Positions 17,538 to 26,215 of a DNA stretch of 36,500 nucleotides are shown here, one piece after another. Made by a program: the position numbers and the translations under genes. How positions within the stretch are numbered: position 1 is the first letter of the stretch; each line of letters begins with the position of its first letter. Below the pieces are notes generated by a model that saw nothing but the letters and a program-made list of their open reading frames with translations, ran no database searches and was not told where the DNA came from. Origin of the DNA: Methanomassiliicoccales archaeon (GTDB lineage: Archaea; Thermoplasmatota; Thermoplasmata; SG8-5); NCBI GenBank assembly GCA_030612505.1, contig JAUWNU010000009.1, forward strand, positions 1 to 36,500, given 5' to 3'.

Positions 17538-17551
17538 TATATTTATAAAAA
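17538..17551 (-). promoter_or_regulatory. Internal TATA-like promoter ahead of the lipoylation genes
   Basis: On the minus strand the run TTTTTATAAATATA lies in the short gap between the OsmC-like gene and lplA. Its centre is about 25 bp before the preferred lplA start at 17520, the spacing expected for a start on or next to the ATG. This may let lplA-lipT-lipS-gcvH be expressed separately from the Hdr/Frd/Kor genes upstream. Confidence 0.45.
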
Positions 17552-17553
17552 CT

Positions 17554-17997
17554 TCATACATCACATTTCACCATGTGTTCTATCCTGACCTCTGGAATTA
17601 TGGAGTTGCTTATCATGCACCAGGCACCTATTTCGGCAAATATCTTATCCACTACTGCCCTATCTTCTTCTTTAAAAATATTTACAACTGGCTTGACAAT
17701 CAGGGACACATATCTTATGGAGCCGTCCACCATGCTGGCTTCGCCCTTTGCAGTACTTTTGTAGGATGCTATCTCCAGCTTTTCCTTGTGGGCCAGGAAA
17801 AGAAATGTGGACATTGTGCATATTTCTATTGAGCCAACAAACAAATGTTCTGGCGTCCAGATATCCTTGTGACCGCCAAACTCAGGGGCGCATGCAACAT
17901 CAATATCTGGCATGCCCTTGGTTCTCATAATGCCTTTTCTTTCTGTGATCCACTCGACTTCTGTATCATAAAAATACTTTCTAGGCTCGATTTTCAT
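17554..17997 (-). CDS. OsmC/Ohr-family protein
   Basis: This 147-residue protein has the OsmC fold pattern and both characteristic cysteines: C60 in SIEICTM on the central helix (after WTPEHLFVGS) and C127 in IGAWCMISN. Classical OsmC/Ohr proteins are thiol peroxidases that reduce organic hydroperoxides and, in several bacteria, are regenerated by lipoylated proteins. That link makes its place directly upstream of the lipoylation genes suggestive. AAGGAGAT precedes the ATG. The gap to flxA is 16 bp. Possible roles are peroxide detoxification using the lipoyl carrier, or another thiol-transfer step in the Hdr circuit. The substrate is not known. Confidence 0.82.
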   Translation of the reverse strand: MKIEPRKYFYDTEVEWITERKGIMRTKGMPDIDVACAPEFGGHKDIWTPEHLFVGSIEICTMSTFLFLAHKEKLEIASYKSTAKGEASMVDGSIRYVSLIVKPVVNIFKEEDRAVVDKIFAEIGAWCMISNSIIPEVRIEHMVKCDV

Positions 17998-18013
17998 GAT
18001 TTATCTCCTTGAA

Positions 18014-18943
18014 TCAGAACTCATTGAACATGTTCTTTATCTCTTCATTGGTGAACACTGGCCCATGTTTGCAAACATACACATCGCCGATATTGCATCT
18101 GCCGCATTTACCAATACCGCATTTCATTCTGTTCTCCAGTGTTGTATAAATCTGGTCAGACTTCCACCCCAGCTTTTCCAATGCCTGGGTAATGAACTTT
18201 ATGGCTATAGGCGGCCCGCATGTTACAACTATGGAATTTTCCGGGTCTGGCTTCACAACCTCCACCAATTGTGGAACAAAACATGTGAACTTGTTTACTC
18301 CATCAGGAATCTCTGTTTCTCCTGGAGCTGCCATGTTTATGGCTGGCCATCCTTCTGCTGCGGTTTCACCAGTAGGGCCTTTGGGCCCGAACTTCCAGTC
18401 AATGCAGAGCCACAAATTCAGGTCGTCCCTGGTGTCCATGGCCTTGAACTCCTCCTTGAAGGCCAGATCTGCCGGAGTTCTGGCACCATAGATGAGCGTC
18501 ACTTTACCGTATTTCTTTATCTCATCCGGCTGAATTGCAACCTGATACACAGAACGCACTGGCGAAATTCCGATACCTGCGCCAATGAACACTATATTCT
18601 TGCCTTCCCACTCTTCCAGTGGGAAATGATTGCCATATGGTCCCCTGACGCCAACTTTATCGCCGACTTCGAGTTCATGAAGCTTGCTGGTAACATTACC
18701 CACCTTCATGGCTGAAACTTGAACTATTCCATCCTTATTGGGCAGGGAAGCGATTGCAAACACGCTCTCGCCGGTTCCGAATATGCTAATTATTGTGAAC
18801 TGGCCAGGCTTGTGATAGAAACTTTCTCGAACTGAAACATCATCAACCTGCATGGTTATTGTCTTGATTGGCCTTCCTCCGCCAGCCTCCAGCTGTATGT
18901 CTGTTATGGTGGCTGTGTGTGGCTTGTAAACATTATCGCTCAT
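18014..18943 (-). CDS. flxA: FlxA-like FAD/NAD(P)H-binding oxidoreductase with [2Fe-2S]
   Basis: This 309-residue flavoprotein of the ferredoxin-NADP reductase type is the NAD(P)H entry or exit module of FlxABCD-HdrABC complexes. The FAD part contains KPGQFTIISIFG and the NAD(P)-binding part IGAGIGISPVRSV. The C terminus carries a [2Fe-2S] motif (MKCGIGKCGRCNIGDVYVC), as in sulfhydrogenase gamma and AsrB. It overlaps the upstream iron-sulfur gene by four bases. The gene order HdrA, MvhD, two iron-sulfur proteins, FlxA is the mirror image of the known flxABCD-hdrA arrangement. NADH versus NADPH preference cannot be read with confidence. Confidence 0.88.
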   Translation of the reverse strand: MSDNVYKPHTATITDIQLEAGGGRPIKTITMQVDDVSVRESFYHKPGQFTIISIFGTGESVFAIASLPNKDGIVQVSAMKVGNVTSKLHELEVGDKVGVRGPYGNHFPLEEWEGKNIVFIGAGIGISPVRSVYQVAIQPDEIKKYGKVTLIYGARTPADLAFKEEFKAMDTRDDLNLWLCIDWKFGPKGPTGETAAEGWPAINMAAPGETEIPDGVNKFTCFVPQLVEVVKPDPENSIVVTCGPPIAIKFITQALEKLGWKSDQIYTTLENRMKCGIGKCGRCNIGDVYVCKHGPVFTNEEIKNMFNEF

Positions 18944-19977
18944 CTCATGGCCTCCTTTGCTCCCTCAACAACCTCAATAATATCAATGTTCACCGGGCAT
19001 CCAGATATGCATCTGCCGCAGCCAACGCAGCCCAATAATCCCAGATTCTTCTCGGAGTAAAGGAACTTATGATACACACGGTTCCGCTGCCTGAACATCT
19101 TTTCCGGCCTTGGATTATGGCCTGATGCATGCATGGTGTAATATGGATACTGGCAGGAATCCCATACCCGCTCACGTCTGCCCTTTCCATTGGCCAATAC
19201 GTCCTGAATGTCGAAACAGTGGCATGTGGGGCACAGAAGAGTGCAAATACCGCAGCCCAGGCATCTCTGGGCAAACTCGGTCCAGTAATCACTGTCAAAT
19301 GCGGCCTCCAGGGCTTCCGGAACTCCATCTGTTTCGAGTTTTCTGATAATAGCATCACTGGCTTTTTGCTTCGCAGCATTGGTCGAGCTCTCTTGGTCGC
19401 CTGTGGCATCTGTGAAGATTCCCTCGCCAAGCTTCAGAATATTCTCTCCTTTCTCATTGAGAGATTCCACCAGGAAAGCATCGCCTATGTCGGTCCAGAG
19501 CATGTCTGCTCCTTCTCCAGAGCCAGGCCCGCCGCCTACTGATGTGCAGAAACATGAGTCCAGAGGCATTGTTGGCTGTGTGCAGCTGAAACTGATTATT
19601 GTGGCCCTTTCACGCTTGTTAACATAATACGGGTCAATGGAGTCCCAGGTGAACAGCTTGTCCAGAACTTTAATGGCACGGGCATCGCAGGGTCTTATTC
19701 CCAAAAGCAAGATTGGAGTGCTGGGCATCTCTACCTCTATTGTTCCGGTTATCCTGTGATTCTCTATTGTAAGGTCAAACATCTTCTCGGTCTGGGGGAA
19801 TAATATCTCCTTGGGAGGTTTGCTTGAGTTCTCGAAGTTCAGAAGAACCTCATCACCCTTCACTTTCTGGAATAATGTTGTGCCGTTCTTTTCCACTGGC
19901 CCATATGTTATGAACCCGGTATCCGAGAGTTTTCCAAGCAGGTCTTTGAGCTTGTCTTTTTTGAGTAATTTTGACAT
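18940..19977 (-). CDS. FlxB/HydB/AsrA-like iron-sulfur electron-transfer protein
   Basis: This 345-residue protein resembles sulfhydrogenase beta / AsrA. The N-terminal region contains LLLGIRPCDARAIKVLD and the SCTQPTMPLDSCFCTS segment. Two [4Fe-4S] motifs follow, RCLGCGICTLLCPTCHC and GCVGCGRCISGCPVNI. The second ATG (19977) is chosen because GGAGGTG lies six bases ahead of it but only one base ahead of the first. It passes electrons between FlxA and the other Fe-S protein/MvhD. The letter (B or C) is uncertain because the two middle Flx subunits are alike. Confidence 0.82.
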   Translation of the reverse strand: MSKLLKKDKLKDLLGKLSDTGFITYGPVEKNGTTLFQKVKGDEVLLNFENSSKPPKEILFPQTEKMFDLTIENHRITGTIEVEMPSTPILLLGIRPCDARAIKVLDKLFTWDSIDPYYVNKRERATIISFSCTQPTMPLDSCFCTSVGGGPGSGEGADMLWTDIGDAFLVESLNEKGENILKLGEGIFTDATGDQESSTNAAKQKASDAIIRKLETDGVPEALEAAFDSDYWTEFAQRCLGCGICTLLCPTCHCFDIQDVLANGKGRRERVWDSCQYPYYTMHASGHNPRPEKMFRQRNRVYHKFLYSEKNLGLLGCVGCGRCISGCPVNIDIIEVVEGAKEAMR

Positions 19978-19989
19978 ATCATACACCTC

Positions 19990-21003
19990 CTACCATATCT
20001 CCTCTCCAGGGTCGTCAATGTCATATGAACCGAACATTGGCTTGTCCTCTACATTTATGCCTGAAAATACCTTGCATCTTTCCTTGGCACGTTTTATCAG
20101 GAAGCGGTTTATCTCTCTTATTGGAATTCCCATGGGGCAAACACGGTCACACTCGCCGCAGTCCACGCAGCGGCCGGCCAGATGCATTGCCCTTACCATG
20201 TGATAGAATGTGTTTTCCCTTAATTGAACCGATTTCTCGTTCCAACTGAATGGCTTCTCCTTGTCGAACACACATTCCTCGCAGTAGCATAACGGGCATA
20301 CATCTCTGCATGCATAGCATCTTACGCATTTGGAGAGATGCTCTTTCCAGTAGTTCCAGCGTTGATCTTCTGTCATTTCTTCCAGTTTTTTCACATCTTC
20401 AAATTCATCAGGAACAAAGGGTTCATTGGATTCGCCAACCAGAATATCATGTATGACTGGCTTGTGGGTTATGCAGACCTTGCATTTATCGGCCTCCAGC
20501 TCTTCCTGGGGGACCTTCAGCTCGCCTCCGTCATACTTGATTATGTAATTCTTATTACCATCATCTATGAATCTTATGCCCCCTCTCTTACCAGGGGGAA
20601 TATCCTTGATGGCTGCCTCCAACTTATCCGGGTTAATGGAATTCTCGGTGGCAACACCGATTATTTTCACTCTCTCTCTGGGAACCATGTTTTCCTTGAT
20701 GAGCTCCACAATGGTCTTTGAATCGCAGGGTTTGACAACAATGCCAACAGCATGGGTGAAAGGTTCTTCGCCTCTCTTGGGCTTTTTCTTCATTTCATCG
20801 ACCAGGTAGAGGGTCAAATTGCTAATGCAGTCTGGACCCCAATATAGTTTGTCTACGTCCTTAGCGTCATGAATAAAAACTGGTCTGGCAATCAGGGAGT
20901 CATGGCTCTTTTCGTAGCCAATGACAAACTTTACCTCTCCACTCTCAAGCCACTGTTTTGCCTGTGATTTTATTTTGGCTTCAAAATCTTGAAAATCCAT
21001 CAT
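19990..21003 (-). CDS. FlxC-like 4Fe-4S dicluster electron-transfer protein
   Basis: This ~337-residue protein contains a segment like the F420-hydrogenase beta/FlxB group (VVKPCDSKTIVELIKE) and two ferredoxin-type motifs, KCVRCYACRDVCPLCYC and RCVDCGECDRVCPMGIP. The CKVCITHKP motif in the middle may add a ligand. The start at ATG 21003 overlaps the MvhD stop as TGATG, with GGAGGC upstream. It lies between MvhD (FlxD) and the FlxB-like protein, so it should wire MvhD to the NAD(P)H module. The name is by gene order and is tentative; the family is known from HdrA-associated gene sets. Confidence 0.8.
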   Translation of the reverse strand: MMDFQDFEAKIKSQAKQWLESGEVKFVIGYEKSHDSLIARPVFIHDAKDVDKLYWGPDCISNLTLYLVDEMKKKPKRGEEPFTHAVGIVVKPCDSKTIVELIKENMVPRERVKIIGVATENSINPDKLEAAIKDIPPGKRGGIRFIDDGNKNYIIKYDGGELKVPQEELEADKCKVCITHKPVIHDILVGESNEPFVPDEFEDVKKLEEMTEDQRWNYWKEHLSKCVRCYACRDVCPLCYCEECVFDKEKPFSWNEKSVQLRENTFYHMVRAMHLAGRCVDCGECDRVCPMGIPIREINRFLIKRAKERCKVFSGINVEDKPMFGSYDIDDPGEEIW

Positions 21004-21446
21004 CAAACATCGCCTCCAGTGAGTTTATTTTGCGGCCCCAGTTCCTTTATCTGTGCAGTGAATTTTATAACAACCTCTGCGAATTTCTTTCCCTCTGAGG
21101 CCGATACCCAGGATACCTGGAATCTTTTTGGGTCTACCCCCATGAACTCCATAAGGTCCGTGGTAAGTGTGAGCTTTCTCTTTGCATGGTAGTTTCCCTC
21201 AATGTAATGGCAGTCGCCAGGATGGCATCCCGAGACCAGTACGCCATCTGCACCTTCCTGAAACGCCTTGAGAATAAATTGCGGGTTCACACGGCCGGAG
21301 CACATGACCTTGATTATGCGTATATTCGGCGGATACTGCAACCTTGAGGTTCCAGCCAGGTCTGCACCAGTATAACTGCACCAGTTGCATAAAAAGCCTA
21401 TGATTTTCGGTTCCCACTCACTATCTGTTTTACTAATTTCGGTCAT
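21003..21446 (-). CDS. MvhD/FlxD-like [2Fe-2S] protein
   Basis: This 147-residue standalone MvhD domain has the cysteines FLCNWC (20/23), VMCSGR and GCHPGDC. It is the docking protein between HdrA and the Flx NAD(P)H module. It is a close paralog of the N-terminal half of the fused MvhD at 8646-9413 but lacks the winged-helix tail. The start overlaps the preceding mini-ORF stop as TAATG with GGGGGTG upstream. Its first ~70 coding bases are part of a perfect 82-bp repeat whose other copy lies 185 bp upstream, at the end of hdrA. Confidence 0.9.
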   Translation of the reverse strand: MTEISKTDSEWEPKIIGFLCNWCSYTGADLAGTSRLQYPPNIRIIKVMCSGRVNPQFILKAFQEGADGVLVSGCHPGDCHYIEGNYHAKRKLTLTTDLMEFMGVDPKRFQVSWVSASEGKKFAEVVIKFTAQIKELGPQNKLTGGDV

Positions 21447-21455
21447 TAGAACACC
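21374..21455. repeat. 82-bp perfect direct repeat, copy 1 (5' end of mvhD)
   Basis: This segment is identical base for base to 21559-21640 (185-bp offset). It covers the start of mvhD, its ribosome binding site and the GTGTTCTAATG junction. Sequence on either side differs immediately. Confidence 0.95.
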
Positions 21456-21631
21456 CCCTTACAATTCCCGAGCAGGTTGAACCGAATTTCTTTGTTTGTC
21501 CGTCTTTTTTCTTTGTGAGGTTCTGCCAGCGCAGGGAATTGCCCAAAGAAAAAAGTGGAACTGCACCAGTTGCATAAAAAGCCTATGATTTTCGGTTCCC
21601 ACTCACTATCTGTTTTACTAATTTCGGTCAT
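21446..21631 (-). pseudogene. Truncated MvhD mini-ORF made by an 82-bp duplication (61 codons)
   Basis: The first 24 residues (through FLCNWCS) are identical to the true MvhD; the sequence then departs into an unrelated, basic tail (HKEKRRTNKEIRF). Only the first cysteine pair of the [2Fe-2S] site is kept, so it cannot form the normal cluster alone. The frame stays open and ends exactly at the TAATG of the real mvhD, and it starts at the TAATG of the hdrA stop, so translational coupling is preserved on both sides. It may be a duplication scar, a spacer peptide needed for coupling, or an assembly artefact. Confidence 0.65.
21504..21555. repeat. 12-bp perfect inverted repeat with 28-nt loop inside the unique segment
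   Basis: CTTTTTTCTTTG at 21504-21515 and its exact reverse complement CAAAGAAAAAAG at 21544-21555 lie within the 103-bp sequence between the direct-repeat copies. It could form a hairpin in the transcript, mark the ends of a tiny inserted element, or be an incidental AT-rich match. Confidence 0.6.
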
Positions 21632-21640
21632 TAGAACACC
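21559..21640. repeat. 82-bp perfect direct repeat, copy 2 (hdrA/mini-ORF junction)
   Basis: This is the second copy of the repeat at 21374-21455. It includes the last codons and stop of the upstream hdrA (GTGTTCTAA) and the start of the mini-ORF. A 103-bp unique segment separates the two copies. Confidence 0.95.
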
Positions 21641-24600
21641 TCGTACAATGAACTCTTAATTATGGACAAAATCTGATGGTCATTGAATCCCTTCTGCTGG
21701 ATTGCTCCGGAACGGCATGTGGCTGTGCATAATCCACAGCCTTTGCAGAGGGCATCATTTACCTTTGCTTTTCCGTCAATCAATTCTATGGCTGAGAATG
21801 CGCAGCTCTCTACACATATTCCACAGCCAACACACTTGTCCTGGTCCACCAAAGCAGTAATACCTTCCAGTATCAGCGTACCTTTCAGTATGGGAATTGC
21901 TGCCCTGGATGCTGCGCCCTCGGCCTGGGCAATGGTATCAGCCAGGTTTTTCGGGAAATGGGCAGAGCCGCAGAAGTAGACGCCATCAGTGGCAAAGTCC
22001 AGTGGCTTGATCTTGACATGGGCCTCTATGAAGAAATTGCCGGCTCCAGCGGGTATTTTGAACAACTCCATTAGCTTGTTATTGGTCGGACTGCCCTCTG
22101 TCTGGGCCGTAAGGACCAGAAGGTCAGCAGGCAGAGCAAATTCCTCGCCGTAAACCTGATCTTTTACCTTTATTGTGATGCTGCCATCTTCGGCCTGTTC
22201 CACAATTGGAGGTTCGTCCTCCGAATATCTGATTATCTTGACATGCTTGTTCTCGATGACATCTGCAAAGTACTCTTCCTCTTCCTTGCCAAAGACCCTT
22301 ATGTCCCTGTATAATATGTAAATATCAGCATTTGGATTGGCCTCCTTGATTAGCTTGGCATTCTTTATGGAAACACCGCAGCCTATCCTGCAGCAATAGG
22401 GACGCTCCTTGTCCATGGCACCAGCGCAGTTTATCATGACAACTTTATCGGTCTTTGGAAGCTTATCATCAATGAGCTGCTTTTCCAGCTCGCTCTGGGT
22501 AATAATATTAGGATTATCGCCATAACCAAAAAGACCGGTCATGTCTACCTCATTGAAACCAGAGGCGATTATTACAGTGCCGAATTCTATATCTTCCTGG
22601 CCTCCAGGAATCTTGACACTTGCCTTGAAATTACCAATAAAGCCCTCAAGGGTTTCTACCTCTGAACCGGCAAAGACTGTTATGTATTCACTGTTCTTGA
22701 CCTTCTCTATCACCGGGTCGATGATGTCGCTGGACTTGACATCCGAGGGAAATAACGTGTGAAGGGTTGCCAGTGTACCGCCAAGCTTGGGCTTCTTTTC
22801 TACAATATATGATTGAATATTCATATTAGCCAGCGCAATGGCGGCGCGCATGCCTGCGAGACCTCCGCCGATAATGAGAGTACTGGGCGTGACACCGACT
22901 GTTTCCTGTGTAAGCGGGGTAAGAAGGTTGGATTTGGTCACTGCCATTCTCACAAGGTCCTTGGCCTTCTGGGTTGCCGCCTTATAGTCATGGGAGTGCA
23001 CCCAGGAACAGTGCTGTCTGATATTGGCAAATTCAAAGAGATACTTATTCAGGCCAGCTTCTATCAATGTGTCTTCAAACAGACCGCCGTGTGTTATAGG
23101 CGAGCAGGCAGCTACTATAACCCGATTCAGATTCTGCTCCTTGATTCTCTCCCTCAAATCTTTCTGAGTGTCCTCCGAACAGGCAAACATCACATCTGTG
23201 GAATAGACAACATTGGGCATTTCCCCCACATAATCGGAAACCTCCACAGTGTCAAGATATCCATGGATGTTCTTCCCACAGTGGCAGACAAATACACCGA
23301 TGCGTGGTTTTTCACCGCTGACATCCTTCTGCTTTGGTGGCGGCTCGGGAATTGTCTGTTCCCTATCTATTATGGCCTCCATGGCCTTTGCTGCTGCGCC
23401 GCTGCCCATGGCCACGCTGTCTGGAATGTCCTTTGGGCCCTGATTGCAGCCAGCCAGATAAACACCCTTGCGGGTGGATTCAATTGGATCTGTTAGGATG
23501 GATTCAGACTGGAAGAAACCATTCTCATCGATAGTAATGCCGAGAATCTCTGCTAATCTTTTATTCTCTTTCGAGGGCATGATGGCCGTTGACAGGACAA
23601 GAAGGTCAACAGAGGACTCAGTCACCTCCCTGGTATGGGTGTCCATGTAACGGATTGCTATGCTTTTATCATCATTCTGGTAAACAGATGACGGACGGCT
23701 GCGTATATAATTCACACCAATCTCCTTTGCCTTATCATAATACTGCTGGAAGTCCTTGCCATAGGCCCGCAGGTCCATGTAGAAAATGGTTATCTCGGTA
23801 TCAGGGTCAGACTCCTTGGCTATGGCTGCCTCCTTTGTGGCATACATACAGCAAACTCTGGAACAGTATGGGAAGCCCAATTGCTTGCTTCTGGAGCCAA
23901 CGCATTGAATCCAGGCAATGGATTTTGGGGCTTGGCCGTCTGATGGTCTCTTTATCTTGCCTTCTGTGGGTCCGAAGGATGAAAGCAGGCGTTCAAGCTG
24001 CATGGCTGTGATTACATTGGGATACTTGCCGTAGCCATATTCCCTTCTCATCTCCAGGGGCTCAAATAGCTCGAAGCCAGTGGCAATGATGACGCTGCCG
24101 ATCTTGACCTCAATATCCTCTGATTTTTCCAGGAAAGATATGGCACCTGGTTCACATACACGCTCGCAGGAACCGCAGCCCACGCAGGCATCATAGTCAA
24201 TTGTGTAAACTATTGGTACTGCCTGGGGAAATTCTATGTATATGGCCTTCCGCTTGGCCAGTTTCTCGTCAAATTCATTAATAATGTCCACCGGGCAGAC
24301 CGGGACACAATCGTCGCAGCCAGTACACTTCTCAGGGTCAACATACTTGCTCTTTCTGTAAATATGAGCCGTGAACTTGCCTGCCTCGCCTTCCAATGAG
24401 GATATTTCCGCATACGTAAGCAGTTTAATATTTGGATGCCTAGAGACCTCCACCATCTTGGGTGCAGAGGTGCAAATGGAGCAGTCATTGGTTGGGAATG
24501 TCTTGTCCAATTTGACCATATTTCCGCCAATGGTGGCTGATTTGTCGATGAGTATGACACGATAACCCTTATCCGCCACATCAAGAGCCGCCTGCATTCC

Positions 24601-24810
24601 GGTTATGCCAGCACCGACAATAAGCACGTCGCCTTCCAGTTTGCGTTCCCTTTTCCTGAAGGCCATTTCCGATACAATCCGAGCATCGCTGCCCATCTCC
24701 AGAACAGCATCCTCCATCATGGCTATCTCTGGTACGTCCATAAGATAATCGTCTTCAAGTGGGACATCTTCGTAATACTGTGGTGTTATTTCATCACTCT
24801 GGTCTGGCAT
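21631..24810 (-). CDS. hdrA: Large HdrA-like flavoprotein, copy 3 (1059 aa, acidic N-terminal extension)
   Basis: This is the same double-module architecture as the two plus-strand HdrA proteins, preceded by a ~60-residue acidic extension (YYEDVPLEDDYLMDVPE). The order is: FAD unit (IVGAGITGMQAA), KTFPTNDCSICTSAPKMVEV, ferredoxin motifs CTGCDDCVPVCP and CVGCGSCERVC, GVFVCHCGKNIHGY (~507), a second FAD unit (IIGGGLAGMRAA, ~645), then C-terminal CVGCGICVESC and CKGCGLCTATC. The start overlaps korC by 17 bases; the end is joined by TAATG to the mini-ORF. Flanked by Kor (ferredoxin) and MvhD-Flx (NAD(P)H), it is positioned to exchange electrons between ferredoxin, NAD(P)H and the HdrBC/fumarate reductase branch at the head of the train. 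Confidence 0.9.
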   Translation of the reverse strand: MPDQSDEITPQYYEDVPLEDDYLMDVPEIAMMEDAVLEMGSDARIVSEMAFRKRERKLEGDVLIVGAGITGMQAALDVADKGYRVILIDKSATIGGNMVKLDKTFPTNDCSICTSAPKMVEVSRHPNIKLLTYAEISSLEGEAGKFTAHIYRKSKYVDPEKCTGCDDCVPVCPVDIINEFDEKLAKRKAIYIEFPQAVPIVYTIDYDACVGCGSCERVCEPGAISFLEKSEDIEVKIGSVIIATGFELFEPLEMRREYGYGKYPNVITAMQLERLLSSFGPTEGKIKRPSDGQAPKSIAWIQCVGSRSKQLGFPYCSRVCCMYATKEAAIAKESDPDTEITIFYMDLRAYGKDFQQYYDKAKEIGVNYIRSRPSSVYQNDDKSIAIRYMDTHTREVTESSVDLLVLSTAIMPSKENKRLAEILGITIDENGFFQSESILTDPIESTRKGVYLAGCNQGPKDIPDSVAMGSGAAAKAMEAIIDREQTIPEPPPKQKDVSGEKPRIGVFVCHCGKNIHGYLDTVEVSDYVGEMPNVVYSTDVMFACSEDTQKDLRERIKEQNLNRVIVAACSPITHGGLFEDTLIEAGLNKYLFEFANIRQHCSWVHSHDYKAATQKAKDLVRMAVTKSNLLTPLTQETVGVTPSTLIIGGGLAGMRAAIALANMNIQSYIVEKKPKLGGTLATLHTLFPSDVKSSDIIDPVIEKVKNSEYITVFAGSEVETLEGFIGNFKASVKIPGGQEDIEFGTVIIASGFNEVDMTGLFGYGDNPNIITQSELEKQLIDDKLPKTDKVVMINCAGAMDKERPYCCRIGCGVSIKNAKLIKEANPNADIYILYRDIRVFGKEEEEYFADVIENKHVKIIRYSEDEPPIVEQAEDGSITIKVKDQVYGEEFALPADLLVLTAQTEGSPTNNKLMELFKIPAGAGNFFIEAHVKIKPLDFATDGVYFCGSAHFPKNLADTIAQAEGAASRAAIPILKGTLILEGITALVDQDKCVGCGICVESCAFSAIELIDGKAKVNDALCKGCGLCTATCRSGAIQQKGFNDHQILSIIKSSLYEVF

Positions 24811-25333
24811 TTCTACCCGCCTCTAGCCCTCTCTCAAAGGCATTGATATTAAGGTCTGTAAATCTCTTTGGCACACTATCTATTACTGCTTTCTTTACTG
24901 CCTCTGGAGAAAGCGTGTCGTCGATGCCGATAATGGCACCTACCATGGCTATATTGGTCACAATCTTGTTGCCAAGGTCTTCTGCAATCTTCTGAACCTG
25001 CACCTTGTAAAGTAGCCTGCCAATGTCATGGTTCGGCACAAGGTCCGGGTCTATGATTATCACCGTATCATCACGAATATCGTGACGATATGAATTGAAG
25101 GCCTCCTGTGCCATTGCGACCATAAGGTCACAGCTGGTTGGCCTGGGGTAGCCGATTTTCTCGTCAGATATTATGACCTCTGACCTTGCAGCGCCTCCTC
25201 TGGCCTCTGGGCCGTATGACTGGCTCTGCACAGCATTGAAATCCGAGAACACACATGCTGCCTTGCCCATTATGAAACCAGCAAGGATGACACCCTGGCC
25301 CCCGAAACCGCAAATTCTAATCTCTTTTTTCAT
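24794..25333 (-). CDS. korC: 2-oxoacid:ferredoxin oxidoreductase gamma subunit (KorC)
   Basis: This 179-residue gamma subunit has ICGFGGQGVILAG at the N terminus and the family motif QSYGPEARGG. It works with KorA, KorB and KorD in CoA-dependent oxidation of a 2-oxoacid, or reductive carboxylation of an acyl-CoA, with ferredoxin. The start directly follows the korB stop, and GGGAGG at the end of korB acts as ribosome binding site. The end overlaps the downstream hdrA, tying ferredoxin metabolism to the Hdr module. Confidence 0.92.
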   Translation of the reverse strand: MKKEIRICGFGGQGVILAGFIMGKAACVFSDFNAVQSQSYGPEARGGAARSEVIISDEKIGYPRPTSCDLMVAMAQEAFNSYRHDIRDDTVIIIDPDLVPNHDIGRLLYKVQVQKIAEDLGNKIVTNIAMVGAIIGIDDTLSPEAVKKAVIDSVPKRFTDLNINAFERGLEAGRNARPE

Positions 25334-26215
25334 CTACTTACCTCCCTGGGCCTTTTTGTCATCGATTTCAATCAACCTATCTACAAGTTCATCATATGCC
25401 TCGAAGAAGCCTGGCTTTTCCTCATCCTGGAACACGCCAATCTGGATCATGGACTTTATTGCTTCCTTTTCCTCCTCTGTGCCATAATCCATGATCTTGT
25501 CATATTCCTCCATGAGGATTGTATTATCATCATACCATTGCCAGAGTTTTTCTATATTGCCCAGCTTATTCCTCCGACCATATGCAGTGGGGCAAGGAGA
25601 CATAAGTTCAATGAGGGCAAATCCCTCTTTCTGAATTCCCTCCTTGATGGACTTTATGGGCTGATACGGATGGGATACTGGCCACCTGGCGACATATGCC
25701 GCACCAAGGGCCTTTGCCAGTTCACAGATATTGAAGGCCTGCTCAATATTGCCATAAGGCGATGTTGTGGCAATGCTGCCAATAGGCGCTGTGGGAGCTT
25801 GCTGGCCCCCTGTCATGCCATAAATGAAATTGTTCAGCAGAATCACCGTGATATCTATGTTTCTCCTGGCTGCGTGAATGAAATGGTTGCCGCCGATGCC
25901 AGTACAATCACCATCACCAGTGAAGACTATGACATCCATATCCGGTCTGGCTGCCTTGAGGCCTGTTGAGAAGGCCAATGCCCTGCCATGGGTGGTGTGC
26001 AATCCATCTGCGTTAATGTACCCAGGTATTCTGGAGGAGCATCCGATTCCTGAAGTGAATGCAACTTTATCCAAGTCAAGTTCAAGTTCCTCCATTGCCC
26101 AGAACACATAGTCCAGTGCATTCCCATGCCCACATCCATTGCAGAATATAGTAGGCATCATATCTTCCACCAGATATTTCTTTCTTAGCTCATTGGCATT
26201 CATCATTTCCTTCAT
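25334..26215 (-). CDS. korB: 2-oxoacid:ferredoxin oxidoreductase beta subunit (KorB)
   Basis: This 293-residue thiamine-diphosphate-binding subunit has FCNGCGHGNALDY near the N terminus, the ThDP motif GDGDCTGIGGNHFIHAARRN, and INxxYGMTGGQ-like NNFIYGMTGGQQAPT. These are typical of 2-oxoglutarate (KorB) enzymes. The ATG overlaps the korA stop (ATGA) after GGAGGC. Other 2-oxoacids cannot be excluded. Confidence 0.92.
   Translation of the reverse strand: MKEMMNANELRKKYLVEDMMPTIFCNGCGHGNALDYVFWAMEELELDLDKVAFTSGIGCSSRIPGYINADGLHTTHGRALAFSTGLKAARPDMDVIVFTGDGDCTGIGGNHFIHAARRNIDITVILLNNFIYGMTGGQQAPTAPIGSIATTSPYGNIEQAFNICELAKALGAAYVARWPVSHPYQPIKSIKEGIQKEGFALIELMSPCPTAYGRRNKLGNIEKLWQWYDDNTILMEEYDKIMDYGTEEEKEAIKSMIQIGVFQDEEKPGFFEAYDELVDRLIEIDDKKAQGGK

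Noticed and set aside
22813-23496. 227-aa plus-strand ORF inside hdrA copy 3
   Set aside because: Antisense shadow of a conserved HdrA frame; no motif.
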